A DNA stretch of 64,000 nt from JANMDS01 sp031430575 (GTDB lineage Bacteria > Pseudomonadota > Gammaproteobacteria > Burkholderiales > Casimicrobiaceae). The position numbers and the translations under genes were made by a program. Of this stretch, positions 27,149-35,944 are shown one piece after another; the stretch's first letter is position 1; each line of letters opens with the position of its first letter. Location of the stretch: positions 1 to 64,000 of the forward strand of contig JANPBT010000004.1 of the NCBI GenBank assembly GCA_031430575.1. Reading direction: 5' to 3'. The notes beneath the pieces are model-generated. The model searched no databases. It saw only the letters and a program-made list of their open reading frames with translations, and had not been told where the DNA came from.

Positions 27149-28738
27149 CTAAAGTGCGTGCAAACGAAAGCGTTGCAGCTTACCGGTTTCGGTGCGCGGC
27201 ATCGTCTCTAAAAACTGCACAGCGCGCGGATATTTATAAGGCGCAATGTTTTGTTTTGCGAAATTTTGTAAGGCTTCAATCATCGCCGCGTCGCGCGCGT
27301 AGCCCGCACGCAAAACCACATAGGCTTTCACGATTTGCCCGCGCGCGTCGTCGGCAACGCCGATCACGCCGCATTCTGCAACCGCGGGGTGTTGCAAGAG
27401 CGCATCTTCCACTTCTGGCGCGGCGATGTTGTAGCCCGCCGAAATAATCATATCGTCGGTGCGGGCTTGGTAATAAAAATAGCCGTCGGCGTCCATCAGA
27501 TAGGCATCACCGGTGTAATTCCAACCGTCGCGTACGTATTGGGTTTGCCTCGCATCGTTCAAATACCGGCAGCCCGTCGGCCCTTTTACCCGCAGCTTAC
27601 CCACGATACCTGCAGCCACGACATTGCCTGCATCATCGACCACTTGCGCTTGATAACCGGGCACTACTTTGCCAGTCGCGCCGGGGCGGGCGTCAATTTC
27701 ATCGGCAGAGATGAATATGTGCAACATCTCAGTTGCGCCGATACCATCGATGAGCGTAATGCCGGTCGCGGCTTGCCACAGCGCGCGGGTCGCGGCGGGT
27801 AGCGCTTCTCCGGCAGAAACGCATTTGCGCAACGCAGTTTTTTTAAGTGCCGCACCATGGGCTGCCAACGCACGGTAGGACGTGGGCGCCGTCAGGAGCA
27901 CCGTCGCGCCGCACGTTTCAATACCCTCGAGCAAATGCGCTGGGCTGGTTTTTTCAAGTAACACGGTAGATGCACCCATTGCCATGGGGAATAAAACTAA
28001 CCCTCCCAAACCAAAGGTAAACGCCAGCGGCGGGCTGCCGATAAACACATCATCAGCATTTGCCCGCAACACATGCGCAGGCCAACACGCGCAGGCCGCG
28101 ATCAGATCGCGGTGAAAATGCATCGTCGCTTTTGGCACTCCGGTTGTGCCGGAAGTAAACGCCAATAAGCAAGTTTCGTCGGCTGCAGTGGCCACATTTT
28201 CAAATGCGTGCCCATATTTTTTCATCGCATTTTCGATTGAATCTGCGCCGCAGGTATTGAAGGTTTTAAGGTGTTTTAGTGTTGAATTTGAAAGCTCAGC
28301 GACCAGCGCGTCGTCGCACAAGGCATGCGAAATTTGCCCGATTTCAATCGTTGAATTAAGCTCTTTTGCCCGGAGCATCGGCATGGTCGTCACCGCGATG
28401 CCGCCTGCTTTCACCACCGCAAACCAGCAGGCGACGAGCATCGGCGTATTCGCCGCACGCAGTAAGACGCGATTACCTGGCACTAAGCCCATGTCGATCA
28501 CGAGGGCCTGCGCAATCTGATTGGCCTGCTGCAGTAATTGCGCGTAGGTTACGGTCGTGGTGAGTGTGCGCAAACAGATGCGTTCGCCCCGACCTTCTGC
28601 AACGTGCCGATCAAGTAGCCAATGCGCGCAATTTAATTGCGCGGGAAATTGCAGCGTTGGCAAATCAAAGCGAAATTCCGGCAAAAACTGCGCCGCAGGT
28701 AGATTGTCGCGGGCGAAGGTATCGACGTGCGCGCTCAT
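27149..28738 (-). CDS. 2-aminobenzoate-CoA ligase-like AMP-binding enzyme
   Basis: 529 residues from ATG 28738, which overlaps the stop of the upstream gene (ATGA). Adenylate-forming motifs: AFTSGTTGVPKATMHFHRD (A3), DGIGATEMLHIFISA (A5), YTGDAYLMDADGYF (A7) and the C-terminal catalytic Lys in ETGKLQRF. The AxxHI and RPGATG stretch places it with benzoate/2-aminobenzoate-CoA ligases. Two dispersed repeats lie inside: LPAAQF (core 28688-28698) and NTCGAD (core 28243-28253). Benzoate itself is an alternative substrate. Confidence 0.85.
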   Translation of the reverse strand: MSAHVDTFARDNLPAAQFLPEFRFDLPTLQFPAQLNCAHWLLDRHVAEGRGERICLRTLTTTVTYAQLLQQANQIAQALVIDMGLVPGNRVLLRAANTPMLVACWFAVVKAGGIAVTTMPMLRAKELNSTIEIGQISHALCDDALVAELSNSTLKHLKTFNTCGADSIENAMKKYGHAFENVATAADETCLLAFTSGTTGVPKATMHFHRDLIAACACWPAHVLRANADDVFIGSPPLAFTFGLGGLVLFPMAMGASTVLLEKTSPAHLLEGIETCGATVLLTAPTSYRALAAHGAALKKTALRKCVSAGEALPAATRALWQAATGITLIDGIGATEMLHIFISADEIDARPGATGKVVPGYQAQVVDDAGNVVAAGIVGKLRVKGPTGCRYLNDARQTQYVRDGWNYTGDAYLMDADGYFYYQARTDDMIISAGYNIAAPEVEDALLQHPAVAECGVIGVADDARGQIVKAYVVLRAGYARDAAMIEALQNFAKQNIAPYKYPRAVQFLETMPRTETGKLQRFRLHAL

Positions 28739-29919
28739 TTCACTGGTGCGCCTTTGAGCATCTCGCGAGCGATGATGAGCAGCTGCACTTCCGTCGCGCC
28801 TTCGTAAATGCGCAAAGGCCGAATTTCCCGGTAAAGGCGCTCCACTGTCTGCTCGCTCACCACCCCAAGCCCGCCCCAAAGCTGCACCGCGGCATCGATC
28901 ACTTCTTGCGCGCCCTCGGTAGCCATCATTTTTGCCATCGCTGCTTCACGCGTCACGCTGCGGCCTTGATCTCGCTGCCACGCGGCGCGGTAGGTCAAAA
29001 GCGCCGAGGCATCGATGGTCGTTGCCATCTTGGCAAGTTTGGCTTGCGTTAGCTGAAAATCGGCGAGCACGCCGTTAAAGATTTTGCGCGAGGTGGCACG
29101 GGCAATGCTCTCATGCAGCGCGCGCCTTGCAAAGCCCAGCGCCGCCGCGGCGACGGAGGTGCGAAAAATATCTAGCGTACGCATCGCAAGCTTAAAGCCT
29201 TCGCCGGGCGTGCCCAAAATCTGCGCCGCAGGTATGCGGGCATTTTCAAACCGCAAGCGCGCCAGCGGGTGTGGTGCGATCACGTTAATGCGCTCTGCAA
29301 TTGTGAGACCCGTAGTCTCCGCATCGACGATGAATGCGCTGATGCCGCGTGCCCCCGGCGCTTCGCCCGTCCGCGCGAAAACCACATAAAAATCTGCAAT
29401 GCCTCCATTGGAGATCCACGTTTTTTCACCGTTGAGAATATAGTCATCGCCCGCGCGTGTGGCCGCGCATTGCAGTGCGGCCACATCCGAGCCTGCATCG
29501 ACTTCCGAAAGCGCAAACGCCGCAATCGCCTCGCCCCGCGCGACGCGCGGGAGGTAGCGTTGCTTTTGGGAAGCGTTGCCAGCGAGGCTAATTGCGCCGC
29601 TGCCCAAGCCTTGCATCGCAAATGCGAAATCGGCGAGCCCGTTGTAGCGCGCCAGCGTTTCGCGAATGAGACAAATCGCGCGGGTATCGATCTGCTGCGC
29701 CGCGCCGCCGTAAGATTCGTCTGCGACGGCGTGCGCCAGCCACCCTGCCGCGCCGAGTTGCTGCACCAGCGCTTGGCATTGGGCATCGACATCATGGCCA
29801 TGGCCATCGATCAGATGCGTTGCGCACCACGCATCAAGGGATGCGGCCAACACGCGATGCCGGTCATCAAAAAATGGCCAGCGTAAATGATCCAGATGGA
29901 GTGCCGCGTCCATTTTCAT
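28735..29919 (-). CDS. Acyl-CoA dehydrogenase
   Basis: 394 residues from ATG 29919, which overlaps the upstream TGA. FAD/acyl-CoA motifs: AFALSEVDAGSDVAALQ, GEKTWISNGGIADFYVVF, then VERLYREIRPLRIYEGATEVQ, with the Glu of EGATE in the catalytic-base position of short-chain members. In this operon it probably oxidises an alicyclic CoA ester after dearomatisation. A dispersed repeat (29221-29231) replaces the usual VPAxNLLG with IPAAQILG, with no length change. Confidence 0.88.
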   Translation of the reverse strand: MKMDAALHLDHLRWPFFDDRHRVLAASLDAWCATHLIDGHGHDVDAQCQALVQQLGAAGWLAHAVADESYGGAAQQIDTRAICLIRETLARYNGLADFAFAMQGLGSGAISLAGNASQKQRYLPRVARGEAIAAFALSEVDAGSDVAALQCAATRAGDDYILNGEKTWISNGGIADFYVVFARTGEAPGARGISAFIVDAETTGLTIAERINVIAPHPLARLRFENARIPAAQILGTPGEGFKLAMRTLDIFRTSVAAAALGFARRALHESIARATSRKIFNGVLADFQLTQAKLAKMATTIDASALLTYRAAWQRDQGRSVTREAAMAKMMATEGAQEVIDAAVQLWGGLGVVSEQTVERLYREIRPLRIYEGATEVQLLIIAREMLKGAPVK

Positions 29920-30776
29920 CGTCCGACGAAACTCGGGCGCTCTTTTGCAACGAAGGCCGCGTGCGCGCGCTTGAAGTCTTCGGTCAACATGCACAGCGCC
30001 TGCGCTTGCGCCTCGGCCTCAATCGCCTGCTCAATGGTCATCGTCCATTCTTGGTGGAGCATGGTTTTGGTGATGCCGTTGGCAAAGGTCGGCCCGGCTA
30101 CGATTTGCCTAGCAAGCGCTTGCGCATCGCTTAACAATACCTGCGGCGCAGAAATACGATTAAAGTAGCCCCAACGCTCGCCTTCTTCGCCATCCAAAGC
30201 GCGCCCGGTGTAGAGCAGCTCACTGGCACGGCCTTGACCAATGAGTCGAGGCAAGATTGCGCAGGCGCCCATATCGCAGCCGGCCAGCCCGACGCGATTG
30301 AAGAGAAATGCGGTTTTGCTGCGCGCAGTGCCGATACGCAGATCAGAAGCCATCGCCATAATCGCCCCGGCGCCCGCGCAAACGCCATCGACCGCCGCGA
30401 TGATCGGCTGCGGACACACGCGTATCGCGCGCACGAGCTCGCCCGTCATCCGGGTAAACATCAGCAGCTCGGGCGCAGAAAGTTTGAGCAGTGGCCCGAT
30501 AATTTCGTTCACATCGCCGCCCGAGCAAAAGTTTTCTCCCGCACCGATGACGACAACGGCGTGGACATCGTGGGCGTATTTCAATTTAAGAAATAAGTCG
30601 CGCAGCTCGGCATAAGCAGCGAAGGTGAGCGGATTTTTGCGCTCGGGGCGATTGAGGGTCATCGTGGCCACGCCGTCGCGTGCCGCCCATAAAAAATGCG
30701 CGGCTGCGTAATCGGCAAGCGCGATGCGATTGCCGGCCAAGAGCGCGGGGTCAATATGAGACGTGGCCTGGGTCAT
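29916..30776 (-). CDS. Enoyl-CoA hydratase/isomerase family protein
   Basis: 286 residues from ATG 30776, overlapping the marR stop. Crotonase fold: TLNRPERKNPLTF, the oxyanion-hole stretch GAGENFCSGGDVNEI and AAVDGVCAGAGAIMAMASD, then FNRVGLAGCDMGACAILPRL. The latter GxxG(D/E) pattern differs from classical hydratases and resembles those in aromatic-CoA operons. A dispersed repeat (30141-30151) is read as ISAPQVLL. Substrate is inferred from context. Confidence 0.85.
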   Translation of the reverse strand: MTQATSHIDPALLAGNRIALADYAAAHFLWAARDGVATMTLNRPERKNPLTFAAYAELRDLFLKLKYAHDVHAVVVIGAGENFCSGGDVNEIIGPLLKLSAPELLMFTRMTGELVRAIRVCPQPIIAAVDGVCAGAGAIMAMASDLRIGTARSKTAFLFNRVGLAGCDMGACAILPRLIGQGRASELLYTGRALDGEEGERWGYFNRISAPQVLLSDAQALARQIVAGPTFANGITKTMLHQEWTMTIEQAIEAEAQAQALCMLTEDFKRAHAAFVAKERPSFVGR

Positions 30777-31300
30777 TGCAAATCCTGCTTTAAAAGAGAT
30801 TGTGTTTCCACGCCAATCCGCAGCGTGCCGAGAAGCCCGTGCAGCTGGGCTTGACCGTTCAGCGGGAGTGCAGAAAAAAGGGTTACGACCCACTGCTCGT
30901 GTTCGTGCGCCATCGCTTCAAAGCTTCGCTTTCCTTTTGCGGTGAGCTTAACTAAGGTGCCGCGGGCATCTGCAGGGTTGGGCTTGCGCGCGACTAACCC
31001 TTCAATCGCCAGCTCATCGGTCAGCCCGGTAACGTTGCCGCCGGTGACCATTAAGCGATTCGAAATTTCGCTCATCGCCAAGCCTTGCGGGTGGCGGTGC
31101 AGCTGCGCCAAGAAATCGAAGCGGGCCAGCGTAATGCCGAAGCGCTGGCGCAAGCGGGTGCGGATTGCGGTCTCGATTTGACGCGTACAAGAAAGCATGC
31201 GCAGCCAGCCGCGTAGCGCTGCGTGATCGCTCGCATGCGCGCGCGCTTCGAGCCCGGTTGCAATCTGCGCCGCAGGTGTAAGATTTTTGTGCGTTCGCAT
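30773..31300 (-). CDS. MarR-family transcriptional regulator
   Basis: 175 residues with a winged helix-turn-helix: ITLARFDFLAQLHRHPQGLAM, then ISNRLMVTGGNVTGL and wing LVARKPNPADARGTLVKLT. It is embedded in the operon between the monooxygenase/reductase (3 bases upstream) and the hydratase (ATGA overlap), so it likely autoregulates the operon, responding to a CoA ester or the free acid. A dispersed repeat (31265-31275) is read as TPAAQI in the N-terminal extension. A matching operator is at 33650-33671. Confidence 0.9.
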   Translation of the reverse strand: MRTHKNLTPAAQIATGLEARAHASDHAALRGWLRMLSCTRQIETAIRTRLRQRFGITLARFDFLAQLHRHPQGLAMSEISNRLMVTGGNVTGLTDELAIEGLVARKPNPADARGTLVKLTAKGKRSFEAMAHEHEQWVVTLFSALPLNGQAQLHGLLGTLRIGVETQSLLKQDLQ

Positions 31301-31303
31301 GGC

Positions 31304-33631
31304 TTATGCTTTCCCGCCGGGCGCAACGCCTGCGCGCTCGCGCTGAAAATTCGCCGCCATTTGCGATTTTGCCGACCCATATTGCTTAGGCCAGGGCTGC
31401 GCGCCGTAGCCAATTTTTGCCGCCTCGGTCAATGTCCATGCAGGGTTGGCTAAATGGGGTCGTGCGACCGCGCATAAATCAGCCCGCCCGGCAGAGATGA
31501 TGCTGTTGACGTGATCAGCCTCGGAAATTGCGCCCACCGCGATGGTGGCGATGCCCGCTTCCTGGCGAATGCGATCGGCAAATGGGGTTTGAAACATACG
31601 GCCATAAACGGGTTTTTCGCGTTTACTGACCTGCCCTGACGAGCAATCGATCATGTCGGCCCCAGCCGCTTTAAAGGCACGAGCGATTTCAACCGCATCG
31701 GTCGGCACGATTCCTCCTTCCGCCCAATCGTGGGCAGAAATACGCACAGAAATTGGCAACTGCTGCGGCCATGCCGCGCGCACGGCGCGAAACACTTCTA
31801 GCGGATAGCGGAGCCGATTTTTGAGCGAGCCCCCATATTCGTCTGTGCGTTGATTGGTTAAGGGCGAGATAAAGCTGGAGAGCAAATAGCCATGGGCGCA
31901 GTGCAACTCCAACCAATCAAAGCCCGACTGCGCAGCGCGCGTAGTTGCCGCGACGAATTGTGCGCAGATCATCGCCATGTCGCCGCGCGTCATCGCAGCA
32001 GACCATTGGCTCTTACCGTCAAGATATTGCTGAGGCGAGGCTGAAATCAGCGGCCAGTTTGGCTCGCTATCACCGTCCTCAAGCGGCAGGTCTATTCCAT
32101 CCCATGCCCGCCGCGTGCTGCCCTTCGCGCCTGCATGACCAATTTGAATCGCAATTTTGGCGTCGGAATTGGTATGCACCCAATCGACAATGCGCGCCCA
32201 GGCAGCGCATTGCGGGTCGCTCCAAATGCCAGGGCAGCCCGGCGTGATGCGCGCGTGCGGGCTCACGCACGTCATTTCGGCGAAAACCAAACCCGCACCG
32301 CCCATTGCGCGCGCGCCGAGATGCACGAGATGGTAATCGCCCGCGATGCCGTCAACGGCGGAGTATTGCGCCATTGGCGAAACGACAACGCGATTTTTGA
32401 GCGTCACGCTGCGCAGCGTAAACGGCGTAAACATTGGCGGGCAGGGCTTCACCTTCGCGCGCGCAGCAAACCATTGCTCATAGCCTTCAAGCCAGCCGCG
32501 ATCCCGCGCGCGCAAATTTTCATGGCTGATGCGTTGACTGCGGGTGAGTAACGAATACATAAATTGTTGCGGCGGTAGTTGGTCGCAATAACGCTCACCA
32601 CAGACCTCAAACCATTCCATTGCATTCCATGCTGCATTCTGCAGTCGCAACACTTCAATGTTGCGAATATCCTGATACGTTTTCAATATGGAGGGAATGG
32701 CTGCAGCCTGCGTGCCGTGCGTTTTAAATTGGGCAACCAACTCGATCGCATCCTCGAGCGCAAGCTTGGTGCCCGAGCCAATAGCAAAGTGGGCGGTGTG
32801 CACGGCATCGCCCATCAACACAACGTGGCTGCGCCCGTTAAAGTGCGACCACTGCTCGCATTTCACGCGTTGAAAATTAAGCCATGCCGCGCCACGCGAA
32901 TGGCGGGCATTGGTCATGAGCTTTTCGCCCTTCAAATTGCGGGCAAATACCTTTTCGCAAAAGGCAATGGACGCGTCTTGATCGGCATCAGCGAGCCCAT
33001 GCGCTTGCCAGACGTGCCCGGGGCACTCGACGATAAAAGTCGATGTCGTATCGTCAAATTTGTAAATGTGAGCTTGAAACCAACCGTGCTCCGTTTTCTC
33101 GAAAAGAAAGGTAAACGCGTCATAGCGTTTCGTCGTGCCAAGCCAAATAAAACGATTGGGTCGGGTGACAATATCGGGCTTAAAAATCGCAGCATATTTC
33201 GAGCGGATTTTTGAATTCACGCCGTCGCTGGCAAGGATGAGATCAGCATCAGGATAATCTGTGTCGGAATCTACTTCGGTTTCAAATACGAGCTTTACAC
33301 CCAAGGCTTCGCATCGCGATTGGAGAATATTCAATAATTTCTTGCGGCCAATACCAACGAACCCGTGACCACCCGAGCGGATGGTTTCGCCTTTGAATTC
33401 CAGCTCAATATCGTCCCAGTGATTGAACGCGCGCTGGATTTCATCTGCCGTCTCAGCATCCCATTTGCGCATATTTTCCATCGTCGCATCGGAGAACACC
33501 ACGCCCCACCCGAAAGTGTCGTAGGCGCGATTGCGCTCCACCACCGTGATGTCGTGCGCGGAATCGAGTTGCTTCATGAGCGCTGCAAAATACAAACCTG
33601 CGGGACCGCCGCCAATACAAACAATATTCAT
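31304..33631 (-). CDS. 2-aminobenzoyl-CoA monooxygenase/reductase-like fusion
   Basis: 775 residues, two fused flavoenzymes. Residues about 1-385: class A FAD monooxygenase with GGGPAGLYFA (about 7-16) and GDAVHTAHFAIGSG. Residues about 400-775: Old Yellow Enzyme-like FMN reductase (FTLRSVTLKNRVVVSPM, LHCAHGYLLSSFISP, then GRADLCAVARP). Size matches the 83-kDa subunit of Azoarcus ABMR, which hydroxylates and reduces 2-aminobenzoyl-CoA. A salicylyl-CoA 5-hydroxylase fusion has the same architecture and is the main alternative; the ligase next door favours aminobenzoate. Confidence 0.85.
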   Translation of the reverse strand: MNIVCIGGGPAGLYFAALMKQLDSAHDITVVERNRAYDTFGWGVVFSDATMENMRKWDAETADEIQRAFNHWDDIELEFKGETIRSGGHGFVGIGRKKLLNILQSRCEALGVKLVFETEVDSDTDYPDADLILASDGVNSKIRSKYAAIFKPDIVTRPNRFIWLGTTKRYDAFTFLFEKTEHGWFQAHIYKFDDTTSTFIVECPGHVWQAHGLADADQDASIAFCEKVFARNLKGEKLMTNARHSRGAAWLNFQRVKCEQWSHFNGRSHVVLMGDAVHTAHFAIGSGTKLALEDAIELVAQFKTHGTQAAAIPSILKTYQDIRNIEVLRLQNAAWNAMEWFEVCGERYCDQLPPQQFMYSLLTRSQRISHENLRARDRGWLEGYEQWFAARAKVKPCPPMFTPFTLRSVTLKNRVVVSPMAQYSAVDGIAGDYHLVHLGARAMGGAGLVFAEMTCVSPHARITPGCPGIWSDPQCAAWARIVDWVHTNSDAKIAIQIGHAGAKGSTRRAWDGIDLPLEDGDSEPNWPLISASPQQYLDGKSQWSAAMTRGDMAMICAQFVAATTRAAQSGFDWLELHCAHGYLLSSFISPLTNQRTDEYGGSLKNRLRYPLEVFRAVRAAWPQQLPISVRISAHDWAEGGIVPTDAVEIARAFKAAGADMIDCSSGQVSKREKPVYGRMFQTPFADRIRQEAGIATIAVGAISEADHVNSIISAGRADLCAVARPHLANPAWTLTEAAKIGYGAQPWPKQYGSAKSQMAANFQRERAGVAPGGKA

Positions 33632-33637
33632 ACCCGT

Positions 33638-33671
33638 ATCATGATCGTATTTACTTTAGTTGTCAAGTAAA
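33638..33671 (-). promoter_or_regulatory. Promoter and MarR-type operator of the aminobenzoyl-CoA operon
   Basis: On the minus strand TTGACA (33661-33666) and CATGAT (33638-33643) are 17 bp apart, and only six bases separate the -10 box from the ATG at 33631. An inverted repeat TTTACTT-N8-AAGTAAA (33650-33671) overlaps the -35 box and spacer, the expected place for repression by the operon's MarR protein. Confidence 0.65.
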
Positions 33672-33773
33672 AATAAAAAGAGTGAACGATGCGAAGAGCG
33701 ACTACAATTTTCGCGTCAACAAAACATAAAGCGCCCTGAAAAATCGGGGCGCATTCGATAGAAAGTAAAAACG

Positions 33774-34601
33774 ATGCCTAACACCGTCACGCTCCACCTC
33801 ACCGGCTTAACTTGCCAAGCGTGCGTGCGACGGGTGGAAACTGCACTGACACCACTGGCGGAGTCAGTGGCAGTGACGTTAAATTCCGCGCAAATTTACG
33901 GCGCGAATGTTGCACCGCAGGTGTTGTTAGATGCGGTTGCCAGCGCCGGTCATTACACGGCAACGATAGTCGCCACTGAGGTCGCCACTGAGGTCGCCAC
34001 TCAGGCCGACACTGAGGCCGACACTGAGATTTCTGGATCAGCAGCGCCTTCAGTCAAAGTTACAAATTCCGTTGCAATACCTGCGGCGCAGATTGCCGCG
34101 TTCGAGGAGCCCGTTGGCACGGGTTCCTTGACCACGTATTTTCCATTGATCTTGCTCTCGGCCTATTTAGTGCTCGTTCCAGCGCTTGCGCAATCGGGCG
34201 CAGGCGCATTTGATGGAGATAGATGGATGCGGCATTTTATGGCCGCATTTTTCCTCGCGTTTTCTTTTTTCAAATTGCTCAATTTGCGAGCCTTTGCCGA
34301 TGCCTACGCAGGCTACGATCTAATCGCGGCGAAGTGGCGCGGTTGGGGTTTCGTCTACCCATTTGTTGAGCTTGCGCTCGGCATCGCGTATTTGGTGGGC
34401 TTGAATCCTCGTCTGACCAACGCGGTGACGCTTGTGGTGATGAGCGTATCGCTCATTGGCGTCGTACGCGCCGTGCTGTCAAAGCAAACCATCCGCTGCG
34501 CTTGCTTGGGTGCGGTGTTTAATCTACCGATGTCGACCGTCACGATTATTGAAGATGGATTAATGGTGGCGATGGCGGCGTGGATGTTGTACGCGTTTTA
34601 A
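33774..34601 (+). CDS. Heavy-metal-associated domain fused to MauE-like membrane domain
   Basis: 275 residues. Residues about 1-65 form an HMA domain (LTGLTCQACVRRVETAL, with the metal/redox CxxC as CQAC). A linker of about 45 residues contains a tandem repeat and the dispersed repeat (34081-34091, IPAAQI). The remainder has four membrane helices of MauE/DoxX type, with FFKLLNLRAFADAYAGYD and a CxC pair in TIRCACLGAVFN. Such fusions may relay metal or thiol redox equivalents; no function is established. A near-match repeat at 33910 is read as VAPQVL. Confidence 0.7.
   Translation: MPNTVTLHLTGLTCQACVRRVETALTPLAESVAVTLNSAQIYGANVAPQVLLDAVASAGHYTATIVATEVATEVATQADTEADTEISGSAAPSVKVTNSVAIPAAQIAAFEEPVGTGSLTTYFPLILLSAYLVLVPALAQSGAGAFDGDRWMRHFMAAFFLAFSFFKLLNLRAFADAYAGYDLIAAKWRGWGFVYPFVELALGIAYLVGLNPRLTNAVTLVVMSVSLIGVVRAVLSKQTIRCACLGAVFNLPMSTVTIIEDGLMVAMAAWMLYAF
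33969..34028 (+). repeat. Five 12-bp tandem repeats in linker
   Basis: GTCGCCACTGAG occurs twice, followed by GTCGCCACTCAG and two copies of GCCGACACTGAG. They encode VATE, VATE, VATQ, ADTE, ADTE in the linker of the HMA-MauE protein. Whole-codon length means copy number could vary without a frameshift. Confidence 0.9.
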
Positions 34602-34609
34602 GAAGCTCT

Positions 34610-34672
34610 CAATACCTGCGGCGCAGATTGCACTTAAAGTAGCGTGCGTACTGACCACATTTCAGGAAAAAA
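34610..34672. repeat. Dispersed repeat plus displaced kynA 3' end
   Basis: The repeat core is 34616-34626. On the minus strand, 34634-34672 reads FFPEMWSVRTLL and stop, almost the C-terminus of kynA (FFPELWSVRTLL, 35945-35983). The two copies share TGCGTACTGACCACA but differ at third codon positions and in the stop codon, and they bracket the Xre-RES module. Confidence 0.85.
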
Positions 34673-34758
34673 AGGTCAATTTCCTAAAGCTCCGTTCGGC
34701 GCTCCGAATTGCCGAAAATGAAAGTTAAAAACAGCGTTCGATTTCCGTGCTCTATTTC

Positions 34759-35259
34759 TTACTTCAATCGCGCATCAAACAAAAACTGGCGAACTACCTT
34801 CGCTGTGATGTGCTTTATTTCGTGGTGCGCGGGGTTAAGCACGAGATTGCACTCCTCAGGCACCACTATCGAAGGCACGCGCAGCGCAGCAGATTCGCCC
34901 GCGCGCAGCCAAGCCTGCCCTAGATCGACGCTAGCGCGAGAGGGTGGCGAAGCGAGCCATGCTTTAGGTAGCGTTGATACCGTCAGCTCCGACGCGGCAT
35001 TTAGGATGCGATTGGGAACGCTGATCTCAACCAAAAACAAATTGCGAACATGAATCTCGGTGCTGCTCGTATGCACGAGCACTTCCAGCGCAGCAAGGCT
35101 GATCGTGCTCGCGCAGTACACCGCATGCGATCCTTTAGCATTCCAGCGCCCGCCGGATTTTGCCGCGCCTTTGCCTGTCAAATCATCGGCTGAATACGAA
35201 ATCGTCTCTTTCGAAAGCCGCCAAAATGAAGTTCGGGCGAGTGATCGCCCTCCGCTCAC
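34759..35259 (-). CDS. RES-domain toxin
   Basis: 166 residues of the RES family, whose members degrade NAD+ when free of antitoxin. The R-E-S residues appear plausible in TSFWRLS, then GGRWNAKGSHAVYCA and LAALEVLVH. It starts with GTG at 35259, overlapping the TGA of the antitoxin (GTGA), so toxin translation depends on the antitoxin gene. No disruption seen. Confidence 0.88.
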   Translation of the reverse strand: MSGGRSLARTSFWRLSKETISYSADDLTGKGAAKSGGRWNAKGSHAVYCASTISLAALEVLVHTSSTEIHVRNLFLVEISVPNRILNAASELTVSTLPKAWLASPPSRASVDLGQAWLRAGESAALRVPSIVVPEECNLVLNPAHHEIKHITAKVVRQFLFDARLK

Positions 35260-35729
35260 GCCGCGATTCCTGCTTCAATGCGCTCGAGCGCATCCCCGAC
35301 CAACTCGTAGCCTAATGTCGTATCCAGCAAACTTAACGGGACTTCGCCGCCTAGCGTGCGCTGCGGTTTTTGCAACCACGCTCTGGCCGACGCATCCTCC
35401 TCAAACACCCGCATCGCTTTCTCAAAAATCTGCTGTACGCGGTAGAGCTTATCGGAGTTTGCTGCGTTTAAGCGCGCGCCGCTCTGCTCATCGCGTTTTA
35501 TCGTGCTGCGCTTTACGTCGAGCCAAGCGATGAGTCGCTCGCTCGGAATCCCCAGCGCGGCAGAAGTTTTTTTCCAGTCAGAGCCTGGAATTCCCTCCCG
35601 CAGGGTCGCCACACTTTCAAGCCGAAAGGTGGGCCGCCTTTTTTCAGTCACCGCAGGTTTGGCCTTGGCGAGTCGAGCCGGTTGTACGCGAGATGGCTTG
35701 TTTGAAGCGCGTTTTTGGTTCGCAGTCAT
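35256..35729 (-). CDS. Xre/MbcA/ParS-type antitoxin
   Basis: 157 residues from ATG 35729, preceded by AAGGAG; the longer frame is rejected for that reason. A basic, Lys/Arg/Pro-rich N-terminus is followed by an Xre-like HTH (WKKTSAALGIPSERLIAWL) and a C-terminal MbcA/ParS toxin-binding domain (ARAWLQKPQRTLGGEVPLSLLDT). It is expected to cap the RES active site and repress the operon. Confidence 0.88.
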   Translation of the reverse strand: MTANQKRASNKPSRVQPARLAKAKPAVTEKRRPTFRLESVATLREGIPGSDWKKTSAALGIPSERLIAWLDVKRSTIKRDEQSGARLNAANSDKLYRVQQIFEKAMRVFEEDASARAWLQKPQRTLGGEVPLSLLDTTLGYELVGDALERIEAGIAA

Positions 35730-35755
35730 GAGCGACTCCTTTGCAAATTCAAAAA

Positions 35756-35787
35756 GTCCACATTTGGACATTTATATGTCTATTATA
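35756..35787 (-). promoter_or_regulatory. Promoter and operator of Xre-RES module
   Basis: TATAAT lies on the minus strand at 35782-35787. GTCCA-N4-TGGAC (35756-35769) is an inverted repeat just downstream, suited to autorepression by the Xre antitoxin. The -35 box is weak. Confidence 0.5.
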
Positions 35788-35920
35788 GTCCGCGCTTTAT
35801 GCCTTCGTATTCAAAAGTTACGCTTAAGTTTGGCATTCAATGCGCTTTCTGCTGCGTTCGGATTGCACACCGCGCTTGCCAGCGATAGATCCGTTAAATG
35901 CGACAGTGGCGCAGATGAGA

Positions 35921-35943
35921 GCAATACCTGCGGCGCAGATTTG
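35921..35943. repeat. Dispersed repeat directly after kynA stop
   Basis: CAATACCTGCGGCGCAGATT, forward, core 35928-35938. Together with the kynA 3' end it forms the right-hand copy of the sequence that brackets the toxin-antitoxin cassette. Confidence 0.85.
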
Positions 35944-35944
35944 G

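Noticed and set aside
35060..35533. 157-residue plus-strand ORF across the RES and Xre genes
   Set aside because: Its peptide has no domain signature, while the antisense frames give well-formed RES and Xre proteins with overlapping coupled starts.
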